64,000 bases of DNA, from contig NW_005179023.1 of NCBI RefSeq assembly GCF_000350225.1, forward strand, positions 27,694 to 91,693, given 5' to 3'. Below are positions 1 through 10,478 of the stretch, in pieces. Each line of letters starts with the position of its first letter. The stretch's first letter is position 1. The stretch comes from Chondrus crispus. Taxonomy: Eukaryota; Rhodophyta; Florideophyceae; Gigartinales; Gigartinaceae. The position numbers were made by a program, and so were the translations under genes. The notes under the pieces were generated by a model that did no database searches, was not told the origin of the DNA, and worked only from the letters and a program-made list of their open reading frames with translations.

Positions 1-556
1 CTCCTCTCCGCCATCCCTCGCCAGCGCCTCCTCAACCCAAGTCCCCTCTCCTTCCACGCTTCCCCGCCCACGCCCCGCCCACGCCTCCCGTGCCTTCGTG
101 TACAGCACCCTCGGAAGCGCGCGCCCCCGTCCGCGTGTCGCCCCCTTTGTCCACCTGTAGAAACATCTGCGCGGTCGGTGTGGGCCGCCCCGCCGCCCTA
201 CACCCGCCCGCCGCCGCGAGAAACTACAGTACACCTCCACCCTGTCTCTGCCCGCGGCGTGTTCCGCATCTAATACCGTGCGTCCCGCGCAGCCCCGCGC
301 AGCCCCGCGCGAGCATAGCCCGCACCCCGCGAGCCCCAGCCCGCCCGCCCCGGCAGCCTCTGCCATTGCGGCACGCGCAAGCACACGCGTGGAGTCTCGC
401 GTTTTTTTCTTTTCTTTTTTGCACCCACAAACCGCTCTTCCGCAACCCGCCATCCGCCGCGCCCGCCATCCACGCCTCACACTTGCACCTCGCCGCGCTC
501 GCCACCCACGCCTTAACCATCCCCCTCGACCGTCCCGCACCCGCGCACGCCGCCCA
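1..556. other. C-rich leader region before the first gene
   Basis: This stretch is strongly C-rich on the plus strand, with GCCC and CCGC runs and a T-rich patch near 405-420. It reads open in several frames because it is so GC-rich, but I see no domain. It most likely holds the promoter and 5' leader of the metacaspase gene. No TATA box is evident. Confidence 0.4.
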
Positions 557-2300
557 ATGGGCATCCTCGCGCGCAAGAAGGACGGCGCGTCCCCGCGCGG
601 CCTTCTGCGCCGCTTCTCCTCCAAGCGCTCCGCCGCGCCCGCCGCCGACGCCGCGGAGCCGTTCGTCTCGCACGAGTCGCTGCGCGAGCGCCACGCCCCG
701 CTGCCAGACCCGCCCGCCTTCCCCGCCGTCCCGCTGCCGCACCTGGGCCCCGCGTCCCCGCCCGCCGCCGCCCACGCCACCCACCGCGACCGCCACCGCG
801 ACCGCCTCCCCGCCAGGACCTGCTCGAAGGCCCGCGCCGAGATGCTGCAGCTGCGCGCCGCCCCGCCCGCACACGCGCCCCACCCCGCCCCGCTGCAAAC
901 CACCAATACCCGCGTCGTCCCGCTCGAGCCGGCCGCCGTGGCGCGCCATGCCGCAGCCGCCGCAGCCGCCGCAGCCGACCGCGCCCCCGTGAAAAGGCGC
1001 TCGAGAGCGGCCCAGCAGATCATGAGGGACAGGGGCTTGCCGCTGCCGCAGAGCTTGTCGGCGTACCAGAGGCAGGCGGAGGAGGCTAGCCAGGTTGAAA
1101 CAGTGCCAGATCCGCCGCGTCTCGACGGGCTGAATAGAAAACCATCCATATCGCCGGCCGCTGCGGATTATGTCCCCGAGCTTCCCGTGGGGTACAGCGC
1201 GCGGATGAACCGGCGCAAGGCCCTGCTCATTGGGATAGGGTACCGGAAGCACAAGTACTTAAATGTGTTGCCGGGGTGCAAAAACGATGTTACTGCCATG
1301 TTCAATTTGCTCACGTCTGAGCTCTTCGGCTTTCCGCAGGACGAGGTTAGGGTCCTTTCTGATGAACTAAACATGCTTGGCTCCGTTCATGTCCAGGCCC
1401 CCACGAGGTTTAACATCCTGAGAGACATGTTGTGGCTCACGGAGGATGTGGGTGAGGGCGATAGCGCCGTCTTCTTCTTCGCTGGACATGGAGACTTCAT
1501 TGAAGACGTTTCGGGCGACGAAATTGAAACTGGTGTTGACCAGGTAAGATCAGCAATATTCACCTCTATCCTTTCTGTGTTTTGCGCAGCTCTCTGTTCT
1601 TTGCCACCTAACATCAATTTGCTGACTGCGTCATCGCTGCGTTCTCTATGCACACTTGCTTTTCCTTCATGTCGCGTGCAATGCAAAACATCACCCCTTT
1701 GACCATCAGTGCATTATGCCCATCGACTGTCTGCCAGAGCCAAAGCATCGCACGGGGCAAACATTCAAGGGGGTGCCACCGATACTGGATGATACCATAT
1801 ATGAGAGGCTGGTGAGAGGAGTTCCTGCAGGAGCAAAGGTAACAGCAATAGTAGACGCATGCCGCAGTGGATCGGTATGTGACTTGCCAGTCATGCATGG
1901 CGACGATGGTGTCAAGTATCGAGCATCCGGGGGCGATCCACCTCGCCAAAGAAGTTCTCCTCACAAAGGAGCTGGCGGATTCGTCCTCTTCAGCGGCTCT
2001 GCAGATGACCAACAGTCCATCGATATGACCATTGCGACAGGAAGAGGGAATGGGGAAGTAGAATCGTTTGGTGTCATGACGAGATCTTTCGTGGATGCAG
2101 TGCAGGAAATGGCCATGCATCGATGCCCTGAAACCTACGATGGTGTCGAGTCTTGGACCTATGGCCAGTTGTTCCAACGTGTGAGGGAGCTGGTGTGGGA
2201 GCGAACATCTAGCATTCTTCCACATTATATCGAAAAGCAAGAGCCACAAATGTCGACCAGTCACACGTTTGATACATGGCAGGCTCCGTTTTCCATCTAG
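557..2300 (+). CDS. Type I metacaspase, two exons (557-1543, 1710-2300)
   Basis: This is a caspase-fold cysteine protease (clan CD, Arg/Lys-specific in the family) of about 525 residues. The caspase core starts near RRKALLIGIGY. The catalytic His lies in FFFAGHGD (codon 1487-1489). The catalytic Cys lies in VDACRSGS (codon 1860-1862), where most metacaspases have D-[SA]-C-H-S-G, so His is replaced by Arg next to the nucleophile. The N-terminal 150 or so residues are rich in Pro, Ala and Arg, with a poly-Ala tract encoded by GCC/GCA repeats near 949-978, which resembles the Pro-rich prodomain of type I enzymes. The start at 557 (MGILARKK) is chosen because the sequence upstream is low complexity. 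The two halves of the core lie in different frames and join exactly across a GT-AG intron. The gene is convergent with the hydrolase downstream. Confidence 0.88.
1544..1709 (+). other. Spliceosomal intron in the metacaspase gene
   Basis: The donor is CAG|GTAAGA at 1544 and the acceptor is ATCAG|TGC at 1709. It is 166 bp long and phase 0. Removing it joins ...ETGVDQ to CIMPIDCL..., which restores the usual spacing between the catalytic His and Cys blocks. It is the only clear intron among the host genes of this window. Confidence 0.85.
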
Positions 2301-2666
2301 CATTTTAGATTTTGTCGAGCAGAGGCCATACGTGTTCCAAATGTATGTACAAACAAGTGGGGAGGGGGTGGTGGTGGAACAGATATAGTACAATAAGAGA
2401 GGAACATGTGAAGAGGATGTCCCGAACCCACAAAAAAAGGACACACTAAAACGCCTCACCTCTGTTTGCTAAATGTCTGAAGGACGATTTTGTTTAATTC
2501 GCAGCGAGGACAGAGTAGCATCCTACAATGCACATCGTGCTAATAATGCCATACCCCGGAACAGCGGTCACATCTTCTAAACTTAAACAAAACGGCCCCT
2601 CTCAGCAAAGGCTTGAGGAAGGAAAGAATGGTGTTGGCAACCATGGTAACGACAAAACTCCGCAGT
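2301..2666. other. Convergent intergenic spacer
   Basis: This 366-bp spacer lies between two convergent genes and probably holds both 3' ends. I see no ORF or repeat of note. Confidence 0.5.
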
Positions 2667-3779
2667 TTATGCCTTTTGAGAGTTCTCCCCTTCACTTGTT
2701 CTTGCCTTTGTCAGGTGCTTTCGAATGAATAAAAGCACCCTTTTCTCAAATTGCTGAGGCTCTTTGTACAGGCATTGCGTGTGGGCTGCCCCCTCGACAA
2801 TCCATATCTCTTTTCTGTCATGCAGCACGTTGCTAAAGAGAACTTCGGATTGCTTGTAGTGCACAATGATGTCATTGGTTCCGTGAATAAACATTGTAGG
2901 CACCTTTATGAATCCCACATAATCCTCTGCACAGCACTGGTTGTGAAGAGGGATATTCCCAGTTCGGAATAGAGATAACCACACAATGGGTGGCTTCATT
3001 ACATTTTTGAAGGCGGACAATCCTATCTTGGCAAGCACAACGTCAACTATGCCGCCGAGCAGTGCCTCAGGGGAAGTGAACGGGTTTTCGAGAATCAGCA
3101 TGTCAACATTTTCATTCTTCGCAGCGGAAATAAGACCTGAGGCTGCACCTTGAGACGTGCCAAGAATGACAACTTGCTCTGCACCTCTACGACGCATGTA
3201 ACGAACTGCGGTGTTCACATCATGGTGCTCTCGTCTTCCGAGAGATATTGCTCGACCTGGCCATGGACTCAACGGCCACAAGGCGACACAATCACTTGTT
3301 CCATGGTTTCCACAATCGAACAATAACACGTCGTACCCAGCTTGCGACAAGAACTTCGCGTGCTTCAAGAAAGCGCGGCGATCTCGGCCTGCTCCGTGAA
3401 CGCAGACTACAGCTACGGGTGAGGGATTGCCAAAGACAGCACCATTGGTCATCTCCCCATCGCCAATATCTTCCGCTTCTTCACTTTGCGGGAAAAGACC
3501 ATTGGAGCGGCCTGACAGGGACAAGCAAGACGGAATAAGCCAGGCTCGAAGAGTTATGTTATCGTGTGCTGAAAATGTAACATCGCTGTATCTCAGTCGC
3601 AAATCTGAGGGTAAGGTTGCCCCGGCCCATGACACTGGTATGTTCTGTAGCGAATGAGACTTCCCAGGCTTTGGAGAATGCCAGGGGGGCTTGGCTATTC
3701 GAAAAGAGATGAAAAGAATAAGAGCGATAAAGATAAAAAGAATCACCACAAGGCCCCAAAACAAGGCCTCTTCAATCAT
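2667..3779 (-). CDS. Membrane-anchored alpha/beta hydrolase (ABHD13/ABHD17-like)
   Basis: This is a serine hydrolase of about 370 residues, starting at the first ATG (MIEEALFWG). An N-terminal hydrophobic helix (about residues 6-27) is followed by Arg/Lys, so it looks like a signal anchor with the catalytic domain after it. The alpha/beta hydrolase core shows an oxyanion HG box (VVCVHGAG), the nucleophile elbow GTSQGA (Ser about 209), the acid in FIHGTNDII (Asp about 303) and the base in VEGAAHTQ (His about 333). Family members deacylate lipids or S-acylated proteins, but the substrate here cannot be read from sequence. It is convergent with the metacaspase and divergent from the SNU23-like gene, with which it shares a promoter region of about 580 bp. 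Confidence 0.85.
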   Translation of the reverse strand: MIEEALFWGLVVILFIFIALILFISFRIAKPPWHSPKPGKSHSLQNIPVSWAGATLPSDLRLRYSDVTFSAHDNITLRAWLIPSCLSLSGRSNGLFPQSEEAEDIGDGEMTNGAVFGNPSPVAVVCVHGAGRDRRAFLKHAKFLSQAGYDVLLFDCGNHGTSDCVALWPLSPWPGRAISLGRREHHDVNTAVRYMRRRGAEQVVILGTSQGAASGLISAAKNENVDMLILENPFTSPEALLGGIVDVVLAKIGLSAFKNVMKPPIVWLSLFRTGNIPLHNQCCAEDYVGFIKVPTMFIHGTNDIIVHYKQSEVLFSNVLHDRKEIWIVEGAAHTQCLYKEPQQFEKRVLLFIRKHLTKARTSEGENSQKA

Positions 3780-4358
3780 GGAGTTGGTCAAGAAGCCGAG
3801 CAATTGGCAAAGTTCGTTTGCGACAAATTCACGCGATCACGACAGAGAGTTTCGACTCAGCTATCACGCGTCGGTAGTGTCCCAGAAAATTTCTTCGCAC
3901 CTAACGCATCCCGATCACAAAGAATCAAGTTAAACGCGTTCCAAGTCTCCCAACTGCAACATTCTCTAAGTCGCGGGTGTTGGAGCGAATAGACACAGCG
4001 AATGCTGCGCCGTTTCCTGAGGTCGATGTACGTGGTGCCCGTGGTGCACGCATTGCCCCAGGTGGCTGTGGTGTTCAGCATGCAAGAATTTTTAACCAAT
4101 ACAGTACCAAGGGTACAGTACATAATGTATTTTGGTTTTTTGTGCAACCGCCTCACCTGCCCCTGACGATGAGACGTCGGTCTTGAAGGACGTGCTCTCT
4201 CTGTCTCTCTCTCTCTCTGCCTACTCTAGCCTAGCGGTGGTCAGTGTCTCAGCTGCCGTGTCACTGAGAGCGGTACATGTTCCTACCGCCCAGTTTCGGT
4301 CTAGCTCAGGTTTCTAAGTCCTCACAGGATTGCAGCAGATTTGACGGAATTTCGAAAA
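3780..4358. promoter_or_regulatory. Divergent promoter region with a CT microsatellite
   Basis: This 579-bp region lies between the divergent hydrolase and SNU23-like genes. It contains a (CT)n pyrimidine tract at about 4,194-4,219 on the side of the SNU23-like gene, and a GGTACAGTACAT motif near 4,112. Short ORFs here show no domain. The regulatory role is inferred from position. Confidence 0.4.
4194..4219. repeat. (CT)n microsatellite
   Basis: A dinucleotide CT run with one interruption lies 140-165 bp upstream of the SNU23-like start codon. It could be an initiator-type pyrimidine tract or a neutral repeat. Confidence 0.8.
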
Positions 4359-4892
4359 ATGGCATCTGGCAGCGGTGACGTCTCTCGCCGGTCGTGGGAT
4401 GTTCAAGCATACGAGCGTCGCGCTGTAGAGCGAAAACGGGCAGAGTCAGAAGCAGAGCAGGAAAAGCTTCGCGCGAGGAAGGCCAGCCGCCAGCAACCGC
4501 ACATTGATGACGATCCTTTTGCGCCGACACGTGCTTGGCTTCGAAAAAGGGACCACAAAATTGACTTTGAGGGTAAGGTTGGTTCCTCGGAAATTGTAGG
4601 GTCAATCCAAGGAGGCGGCTTCAATTGCAAGACATGCAGTGTCACTCTGAAAGACTCGAACAGGTACCTAGCCCACGTAAACAGTAAATCACATCAGAAA
4701 GCGCTGGGAATGTCGATGAGAGTAAAGCGGTCAACACCCGAAGAAGTGCGGTTGGCTTTTCAAAGAGCTGTGAAAGAAAAAGAGGAAAGCAAACAAAGGA
4801 AGAATAAGCCTATGGTAACACTAGAGGATAGAATTGCGAAGACGAAAGAAAATAGAAAACTACAGAGAGCTGCTGAAAGAAATATGAATTGA
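4359..4892 (+). CDS. SNU23: SNU23/ZMAT2-like U4/U6.U5 tri-snRNP zinc-finger protein
   Basis: This is a 177-residue basic protein that starts at the ATG giving MASGSGDVSRRSWDV. The family is a component of the spliceosomal B complex near the 5' splice site. The order of parts matches ZMAT2/Snu23: an N-terminal RRSWD...YE..A box, a charged helix, the conserved DFEGKVGSSEIV segment, and a matrin-type C2H2 finger (FNCKTCSVTLKDSNRYLAHVN then SKSHQKALG). The C-terminus is Lys/Glu-rich and helical, ending in RTLEDR-like motifs. The length is close to that of animal ZMAT2 (about 200). It is a single exon and divergent from the hydrolase. Confidence 0.92.
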   Translation: MASGSGDVSRRSWDVQAYERRAVERKRAESEAEQEKLRARKASRQQPHIDDDPFAPTRAWLRKRDHKIDFEGKVGSSEIVGSIQGGGFNCKTCSVTLKDSNRYLAHVNSKSHQKALGMSMRVKRSTPEEVRLAFQRAVKEKEESKQRKNKPMVTLEDRIAKTKENRKLQRAAERNMN

Positions 4893-5570
4893 TGGGGCTC
4901 TTCCTACGCACTGCCGCCATACATGATGCTCTGGAGTGGATATGGATGGTTGGATCTCTTTCGGAGAAGTTTTTTTGACCTCTCGCACAGTACTCAGCGC
5001 TTCAACGCGTGTCCTAGGAAACGCCACGTGGCCTCGCAATGCACTGCCTTCTGTACGATTTTCGTTCGTCTCGAGTATTGATGACATCTTCGCCGGTGCG
5101 ATATATTGCTCCTCGGCTCCAAGTACAATTGATGAACAGAGGTCTGAGGCACCCTGATGGGCTTGCGTGTTTGCTTTGCACCCTAAAACGTGGCTGAGCT
5201 TTACCTGACGGGTTCCTGTTGATGTTTTCACAAAAGTGGCATGCAGACCGAAGTTGCAAGGCAAAGTAATATGTCTTGACTCTGAAACCCCAACGTGGCC
5301 TTCCTATTCGATTGCTTCGTTTGCAGGGAAGTCCCCGAGTGATCTAGAGCTAGAATGCCAAATTAATTCATGTCAATGTCTGGCCCCCGCCCTCCTCGAG
5401 CTTTCTACCCTTCCATCCTAGTCATCTTACAGCCCTCGTCAAGAGGGAAACACAAAAGTACACTGCGTGCCGAAGTTCCTTAACACCGCTTTATTAAATA
5501 AAGAGAGATTTCCCAACAATAATAATATCTGAATAGATCAATTGTGCTCAAATTCTCCATTTCTGAACAC
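4893..5570. other. Intergenic region upstream of prolyl oligopeptidase
   Basis: This is about 680 bp without a convincing gene. It should hold the SNU23-like 3' end and the oligopeptidase promoter. An AT-rich patch (TTATTAAATAAAG and AATAATAATAT, about 5,493-5,530) lies just before the oligopeptidase ORF. Confidence 0.4.
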
Positions 5571-7907
5571 ATGGGTCTGTCTCGACTCCGCAAACTGTGT
5601 GCGCTGTGTGATCCCTTCAGGCAGCGCTCAATTCGTAGATCGCCATCACCATACTTGGCCCTCCTACAGGATAGAGTCTTTCTATCAGCGCCACTAATAG
5701 GAACCGATCTATTCAAACGTTCGACTTTGAGCATGCCTCGAATGGAGTACCCGGCGACTCGTCGTGACGAGACCGTCGTGGAGAACCTCCACGGCCGTAA
5801 GGTCGCAGATCCGTATCGATGGTTAGAGACTCCAGACAGCCCTGAAACAGAGGCATGGGTCGCTGAACAAAATAGGGTCACCAAGTCTTACCTAAGCGCT
5901 GCCGAAGCATTGCGCCCATCCTTTCAGGCCACAGTTGAGAATCTCCTCAACTACGATAAGTTTTCATGTGCATGGAAGCGTGGGAGTTCTTTTTACTACA
6001 ACCATCATGTTGGCCTTTCTAATCAGGCGGTAGTAATGCAAACGGACTCCATCGATGGTGAACCGAGGGTCTTCCTGGATCCAAACAAGCTGGCGGACGA
6101 TGGCACGGTTTCGCTAGGAACACTTTCTTGGTCTAAGAACGGAGCGTATCTTGCGTATGGAACACACACCTCTGGGAGCGATTGGGAGGATATTTCAGTC
6201 ATGAGGTGCGACACTCTCGAGAAACTACCAGAGACGCTTGAATGGGCCAAATTCACGAGTGTCGCTTGGACAAAGGACGGCGAAGGTTTCTATTATGCGA
6301 GATATCCAATACCTAGTTCGCTACAGGGTGTGGATGATAAGAATAAAAGAGGTGCGGAAACAGATGAGGCAATTAATCAATCCATCTACTACCACAGCAT
6401 TGGAACCCCGCAGAGTCAAGATCGCTTAGTTTACGAGAATGCAGAGAACCCAAAGCGCATGTATCGAGTCAAGACTACTCTGGACGGTACTTATTTGCTT
6501 ATTTACGTGAATGAAGACTGCGCCCCGAAGAACCAATTGTGGTATGTCGACTTGTCTCAGCATTTTGGCAAGGAGACTGCAGGTATTGTCAAGCTCATTG
6601 ATGACACATATGACTCCCAATTCACGTATATTGCGAATGATGACGCGCTCTTCTATGTCATGACTAACTGGAAGGCTCCGAAGAATCGTATTATCTCCGT
6701 TTCTCTGGAAAAGCCGGAAGATGTATGGCCAGAACTTGTGCCTGAGCATGATTCAAACGTTTTGTCCTCTGCTCTCGCAGTCAATTACGACCAATTGGCT
6801 CTTGTCTACATGGAACATGCAAGTGACAGATTATCTGTACATAGTCTGAAGACGGGCGGAAAAGCATACGACATCAAACTACCTGACCTAGGGTCTATCT
6901 CGATCACTGCTGATAGAGAGAATGACTTTCTCATGTACAAGTTCACCAGCTTCTTGTATGCGGGAACAGTATATTTTGTAGACTTGACTATGCCAATCGG
7001 TGATGGAACTAGAGTTTTCCGCAAGATGGATCCCCCTGGTTTTGATCCGTCCATCTACAGGACAGAGCAAGTCTTCTATACATCCAAAGATGGCCAGACA
7101 AAGATCCCAATGTTTGTTATTGGCCCTCGTGAAGGAAGCGATTCTGCCTCTCCGCAAAAGCGCCCTTGCCTGTTGTATGGATACGGGGGTTTCATGGTAT
7201 CGCTCACTCCATTCTACTCCGCTCGTTGGGCTGCCTGGATGCAATGCTTAAATGGAATCGTTGCGATTGCCAACATTCGGGGTGGTGATGAGTATGGATC
7301 TGAGTGGCACGACCAAGGAATCCTGGAGAACAAGCAAAATGTCTTCGACGATTTTCAGTGGGGAGCAAAGCATTTATGCGAGTCTATGCGAGTCACAGAC
7401 TCTAAGTCTCTTTTGATTATGGGCGGCAGCAACGGGGGGCTACTCGTCGGTGCGTGTGTAAATCAAGCTCCGGAACTGTACGGAGCTGCCGTAGCTCAGG
7501 TTGGAGTCCATGATATTCTCCGTTTCCATAAGTTCACGATTGGTTCCGCTTGGGTGAGCGATTATGGGAACCCAGACGAGGCGAAGGATTTCGAGTATCA
7601 GATCAAGTATTCACCCCTGCACAACGTGTTTTCTCCAGATGACCGAGGGGTTCCATATCCTGCCATTCTCTTAACCACGGGTGATCATGATGCCCGAGTA
7701 GTGCCGTTGCACACCTTGAAGTACGGTGCTCAACTTCAGCACATGGCGGGCTCGTCAGAGATCCAGGGTACCCGCCCGCTTCTCATACGAATAGATGTGA
7801 AGGCGGGCCATGGAGCCGGAAAGCCAACGACTAAGATCATATCTGAACTAGTAGACACGCTGTTGTTTGCTTCACTCTCCTTGAATTTTAATGCGCAAGA
7901 GCAATAA
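5571..7907 (+). CDS. Prolyl oligopeptidase (S9A family)
   Basis: This is a post-proline-cleaving serine peptidase. Conserved features are the entry motif HGRKVADPYRWLE, a seven-bladed propeller region, and the catalytic domain with GYGGFMVSLTPFYS, the nucleophile in GGSNGGLLVG (Ser codon 7428-7430), the Asp loop LLTTGDHDARVVP, and His in KAGHGAGKP near 7,808. Three in-frame ATGs are possible. 5571 adds about 55 Arg/Ser/Leu-rich residues with few acidic residues, which could be an organelle-targeting peptide. 5733 or 5742 gives a cytosolic enzyme of about 720 residues, near the family norm. It is convergent with the metacaspase-like gene, only 119 bp away, and an AATAAA overlaps its stop codon. 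Confidence 0.95.
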   Translation: MGLSRLRKLCALCDPFRQRSIRRSPSPYLALLQDRVFLSAPLIGTDLFKRSTLSMPRMEYPATRRDETVVENLHGRKVADPYRWLETPDSPETEAWVAEQNRVTKSYLSAAEALRPSFQATVENLLNYDKFSCAWKRGSSFYYNHHVGLSNQAVVMQTDSIDGEPRVFLDPNKLADDGTVSLGTLSWSKNGAYLAYGTHTSGSDWEDISVMRCDTLEKLPETLEWAKFTSVAWTKDGEGFYYARYPIPSSLQGVDDKNKRGAETDEAINQSIYYHSIGTPQSQDRLVYENAENPKRMYRVKTTLDGTYLLIYVNEDCAPKNQLWYVDLSQHFGKETAGIVKLIDDTYDSQFTYIANDDALFYVMTNWKAPKNRIISVSLEKPEDVWPELVPEHDSNVLSSALAVNYDQLALVYMEHASDRLSVHSLKTGGKAYDIKLPDLGSISITADRENDFLMYKFTSFLYAGTVYFVDLTMPIGDGTRVFRKMDPPGFDPSIYRTEQVFYTSKDGQTKIPMFVIGPREGSDSASPQKRPCLLYGYGGFMVSLTPFYSARWAAWMQCLNGIVAIANIRGGDEYGSEWHDQGILENKQNVFDDFQWGAKHLCESMRVTDSKSLLIMGGSNGGLLVGACVNQAPELYGAAVAQVGVHDILRFHKFTIGSAWVSDYGNPDEAKDFEYQIKYSPLHNVFSPDDRGVPYPAILLTTGDHDARVVPLHTLKYGAQLQHMAGSSEIQGTRPLLIRIDVKAGHGAGKPTTKIISELVDTLLFASLSLNFNAQEQ

Positions 7908-8026
7908 AAATGGAAGGTGTAAGATCAAGAAGCCCTCCTGCTGCTGGATCGTTGTCACGTTTTCTTTTTGGTTGGCCTAGCTCGTGGGAACATGTATCTG
8001 TATCGTAGCCATGGCAGTGAATTTCC

Positions 8027-9364
8027 TCACAATAAAGAAATAGGTTTGTCAGGACTCACCTTATGGGTTGAACTGAACTGCGGTAAATTGCCCCCACGAG
8101 AGGACAGCCACGCAGACATTGCACAGAGCGCAGTGCTATAGGAAGGCTTGCTCTTTTCGGCAGCAGAATGCTTCAGATATCGAACAAAGGCATGTGTGAG
8201 ACACCCATGATTCGGAGGACTTGAAGATATCGATGGACACTCACGTTCCGTTTCAAACGACCATGAGATACATATGACAGTGCCATTGTCAAAGCATGTA
8301 GCTGCATTTGCGTTTCGTCTTTCTTCGGCAGCCATTCTCCTCTGCTCGGCACCGCCTCTTTTCAATTTACTGAAGCGCAAGACAGAATTTAGAACCACTC
8401 CAGGGGTTGAGGCGCTTGTAAATCTTTGTGCTTCTGGTTCCTCACGAAGAAAGAAGGATCCTTTAGCTCCCCTCGCCGCCGCATGAATATAAGGAAGGTT
8501 CATGAGTTGTGCTGAATTCTGGCAGTCAAGTAGACTTGTAAGCGTCGCACCATTCCTCAGGTTTTGGACGAGGATTTGCTTGATCTCAGTCTCAGAAATT
8601 GGGCTGGACATCGGATAGTCGCATGGTAGAATGCAGTCCTCAAAGACGGCAACCGGATTACGTTCTTTCAGAACGCGACACCCGTGCCCGCTGAAGCAAA
8701 ACAGAAGCTGGTGCTTTGCGCTGCTTCCCTTCACGAGCCATCGCATACTATTCAAAATATTTCCCCTCGTAGGTGTGAAATTCACCGCACCTGGTATCGT
8801 CTTGGGTTCATCCGTCAGTACCCAAACGTTTCCCCTTGAGAACCCAAGGCTTAAAACAAGCAAGTCGTACATCGATGCCAGATTGGACTGGCTGCGTAGC
8901 CTCTGAGCCCCTTCCGTATTTATATAGCACGCGTGGATGAGAACTGCTTTCCTAGAGCTGTTCTTAGGGGACGCGTTATAGGGAACGTTCGACAATCGTC
9001 GATTTCGAGAAAGGCTCCGAGAATATGGACTCCGCACATCTGTCTCCCCAGAATCGGCTAGTGATTTCACTGGGCCTCCCCTTGTGACCAAAGGACTCAT
9101 AGGGACATCCTGCATATTTCTTTCAGCGTAAGTAAGATCGCTGAGCGAGTATCTGGTGCGAGCAGGCCTTATTTTCGGCTTCACTTGAAAAGCACCAGCA
9201 GCTAGAGGGGATCTTATTTCGCCATTTTCAACACTCATCCGCGCTCCATAATTTCCCGGGGGTGTTTCACACAAATCAAGACTTACTCTTGGTGGTGCCT
9301 TCCTTCTTGACGATGAAAGTCCTGATTGAGGAGAACTTGGATTTGGATCCATGTGTCTTTGCAT
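8027..9364 (-). CDS. Metacaspase-like protein without the catalytic cysteine
   Basis: This single-exon protein of about 445 residues starts at ATG 9364 (MQRHMDPNPSS) or 9352. The N-terminal half is Ser/Arg/Pro-rich and disordered-looking. The caspase-like domain starts at SSRKAVLIHACY and keeps the His box (LLFCFSGHGCR) and the DCILPCDYP segment. In the cysteine box the sequence is SLLDCQNSAQLMNLPY. Aligned to IVDACRSGSVCDLPV of the metacaspase at 557-2300, the nucleophile position holds Gln, with a Cys one residue earlier. The protein is therefore probably a non-catalytic homolog, or one that uses a shifted Cys. Both homologs within 10 kb suggest an old tandem duplication, though overall similarity is low. 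Confidence 0.8.
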   Translation of the reverse strand: MQRHMDPNPSSPQSGLSSSRRKAPPRVSLDLCETPPGNYGARMSVENGEIRSPLAAGAFQVKPKIRPARTRYSLSDLTYAERNMQDVPMSPLVTRGGPVKSLADSGETDVRSPYSRSLSRNRRLSNVPYNASPKNSSRKAVLIHACYINTEGAQRLRSQSNLASMYDLLVLSLGFSRGNVWVLTDEPKTIPGAVNFTPTRGNILNSMRWLVKGSSAKHQLLFCFSGHGCRVLKERNPVAVFEDCILPCDYPMSSPISETEIKQILVQNLRNGATLTSLLDCQNSAQLMNLPYIHAAARGAKGSFFLREEPEAQRFTSASTPGVVLNSVLRFSKLKRGGAEQRRMAAEERRNANAATCFDNGTVICISWSFETERECPSISSSPPNHGCLTHAFVRYLKHSAAEKSKPSYSTALCAMSAWLSSRGGNLPQFSSTHKVSPDKPISLL

Positions 9365-10478
9365 TTGGGACTTTACTACAAACGTAAAAAGTAGAACCAC
9401 AGATATTGCGTGGGAGGGGTACTTCACTGGAATCAACGAATGGCTCGAAGCTTTGCCCGTTACGTCGAAGCGTGCATCAGAAAGGTCTTGCTCACTGCGA
9501 GAAGGCCCGAATGACGAGGGTGAAATTTATCCGAGGTGCTCGAGTTTCCTGGAGGCACGGGTACTGTTATTTTCTCTTTCGCAGGCAGAAGAATGTTGGG
9601 AAATGTTCTTTAATTCGAACACTAAAGCATATTCGGCTGAAGCGATGAGCAGCGTGTGGATACATCGGAGTTCATCTGTAGTATAAGGCGTACATCTTGG
9701 CCTGTCCTTACTGATAGAGTCTGCATGTTTCACGTAACATGTCTAAACCTGCGACACGGAAGAATCATCATAGCTTCCGTAATGAAACTGTTTCTCGGAA
9801 TAGTTTGATGTAGAATTTCAATTTCCTCAACCGTCTTTTCGCACACTTTCCTTCTGTATCATACCGCCAGTCGGGGATAAATCGCCCAGACATCGCAGGG
9901 CAAATTTCGGCAAATGCACCACTGCCTTCGTCGGACTCACCCTGAGCAACGTGAATCTTCAACCATTCACCACTTCACACGAAAATGAGAGGAATTACAC
10001 TGATGACAATCTCCATGTCAACCTCCGCATACTGCTATACTGACTGTTCATTGAGCGCATGCTTTGCTTTCTTGAGTCGGAATAGGCCGAAATGCCAACC
10101 CCTAGCTCCTACTCGTGCGAGCTGTAGCTCTACAAATGCAGTTTGTTTTATCCCCTGTCGCAACAACTACAAATTCTAAAGGAATACGCACATTTCCTTC
10201 CAATGTGGCAAGTACTGAGTAAAATGCATGAGGCGTCGCGGATATTGAAGACACGATAATGTCTAGTGCATCTCTTGGAAAGCGATGTGCAATTCTTCTT
10301 CCAATAGCAACAGGATCGACGTAGTGCCGAGCTGATGGGATTTTCTTGAGTCCAGGAGAAAAGAAGTATCGTGGGCAAACGTGGGAAAGTGCGACAGTAG
10401 TATCGCAGACAGACGATACCGCGTGAAACGTGTTTCAATTGTCGACAATGCATAGCGCCATTGAGATTATTACCCTTT
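9365..10478. other. Intergenic region
   Basis: These 1.1 kb lie between two minus-strand genes. Only short ORFs on both strands without recognisable domains are present. The part next to 9,365 should hold the metacaspase-like promoter. Confidence 0.4.

Noticed and set aside
224-1252. Long minus-strand open frame opposite the metacaspase exon
   Set aside because: It is a composition shadow of GC-rich coding DNA; it is low complexity and has no domain, while the plus strand has a clear caspase domain.
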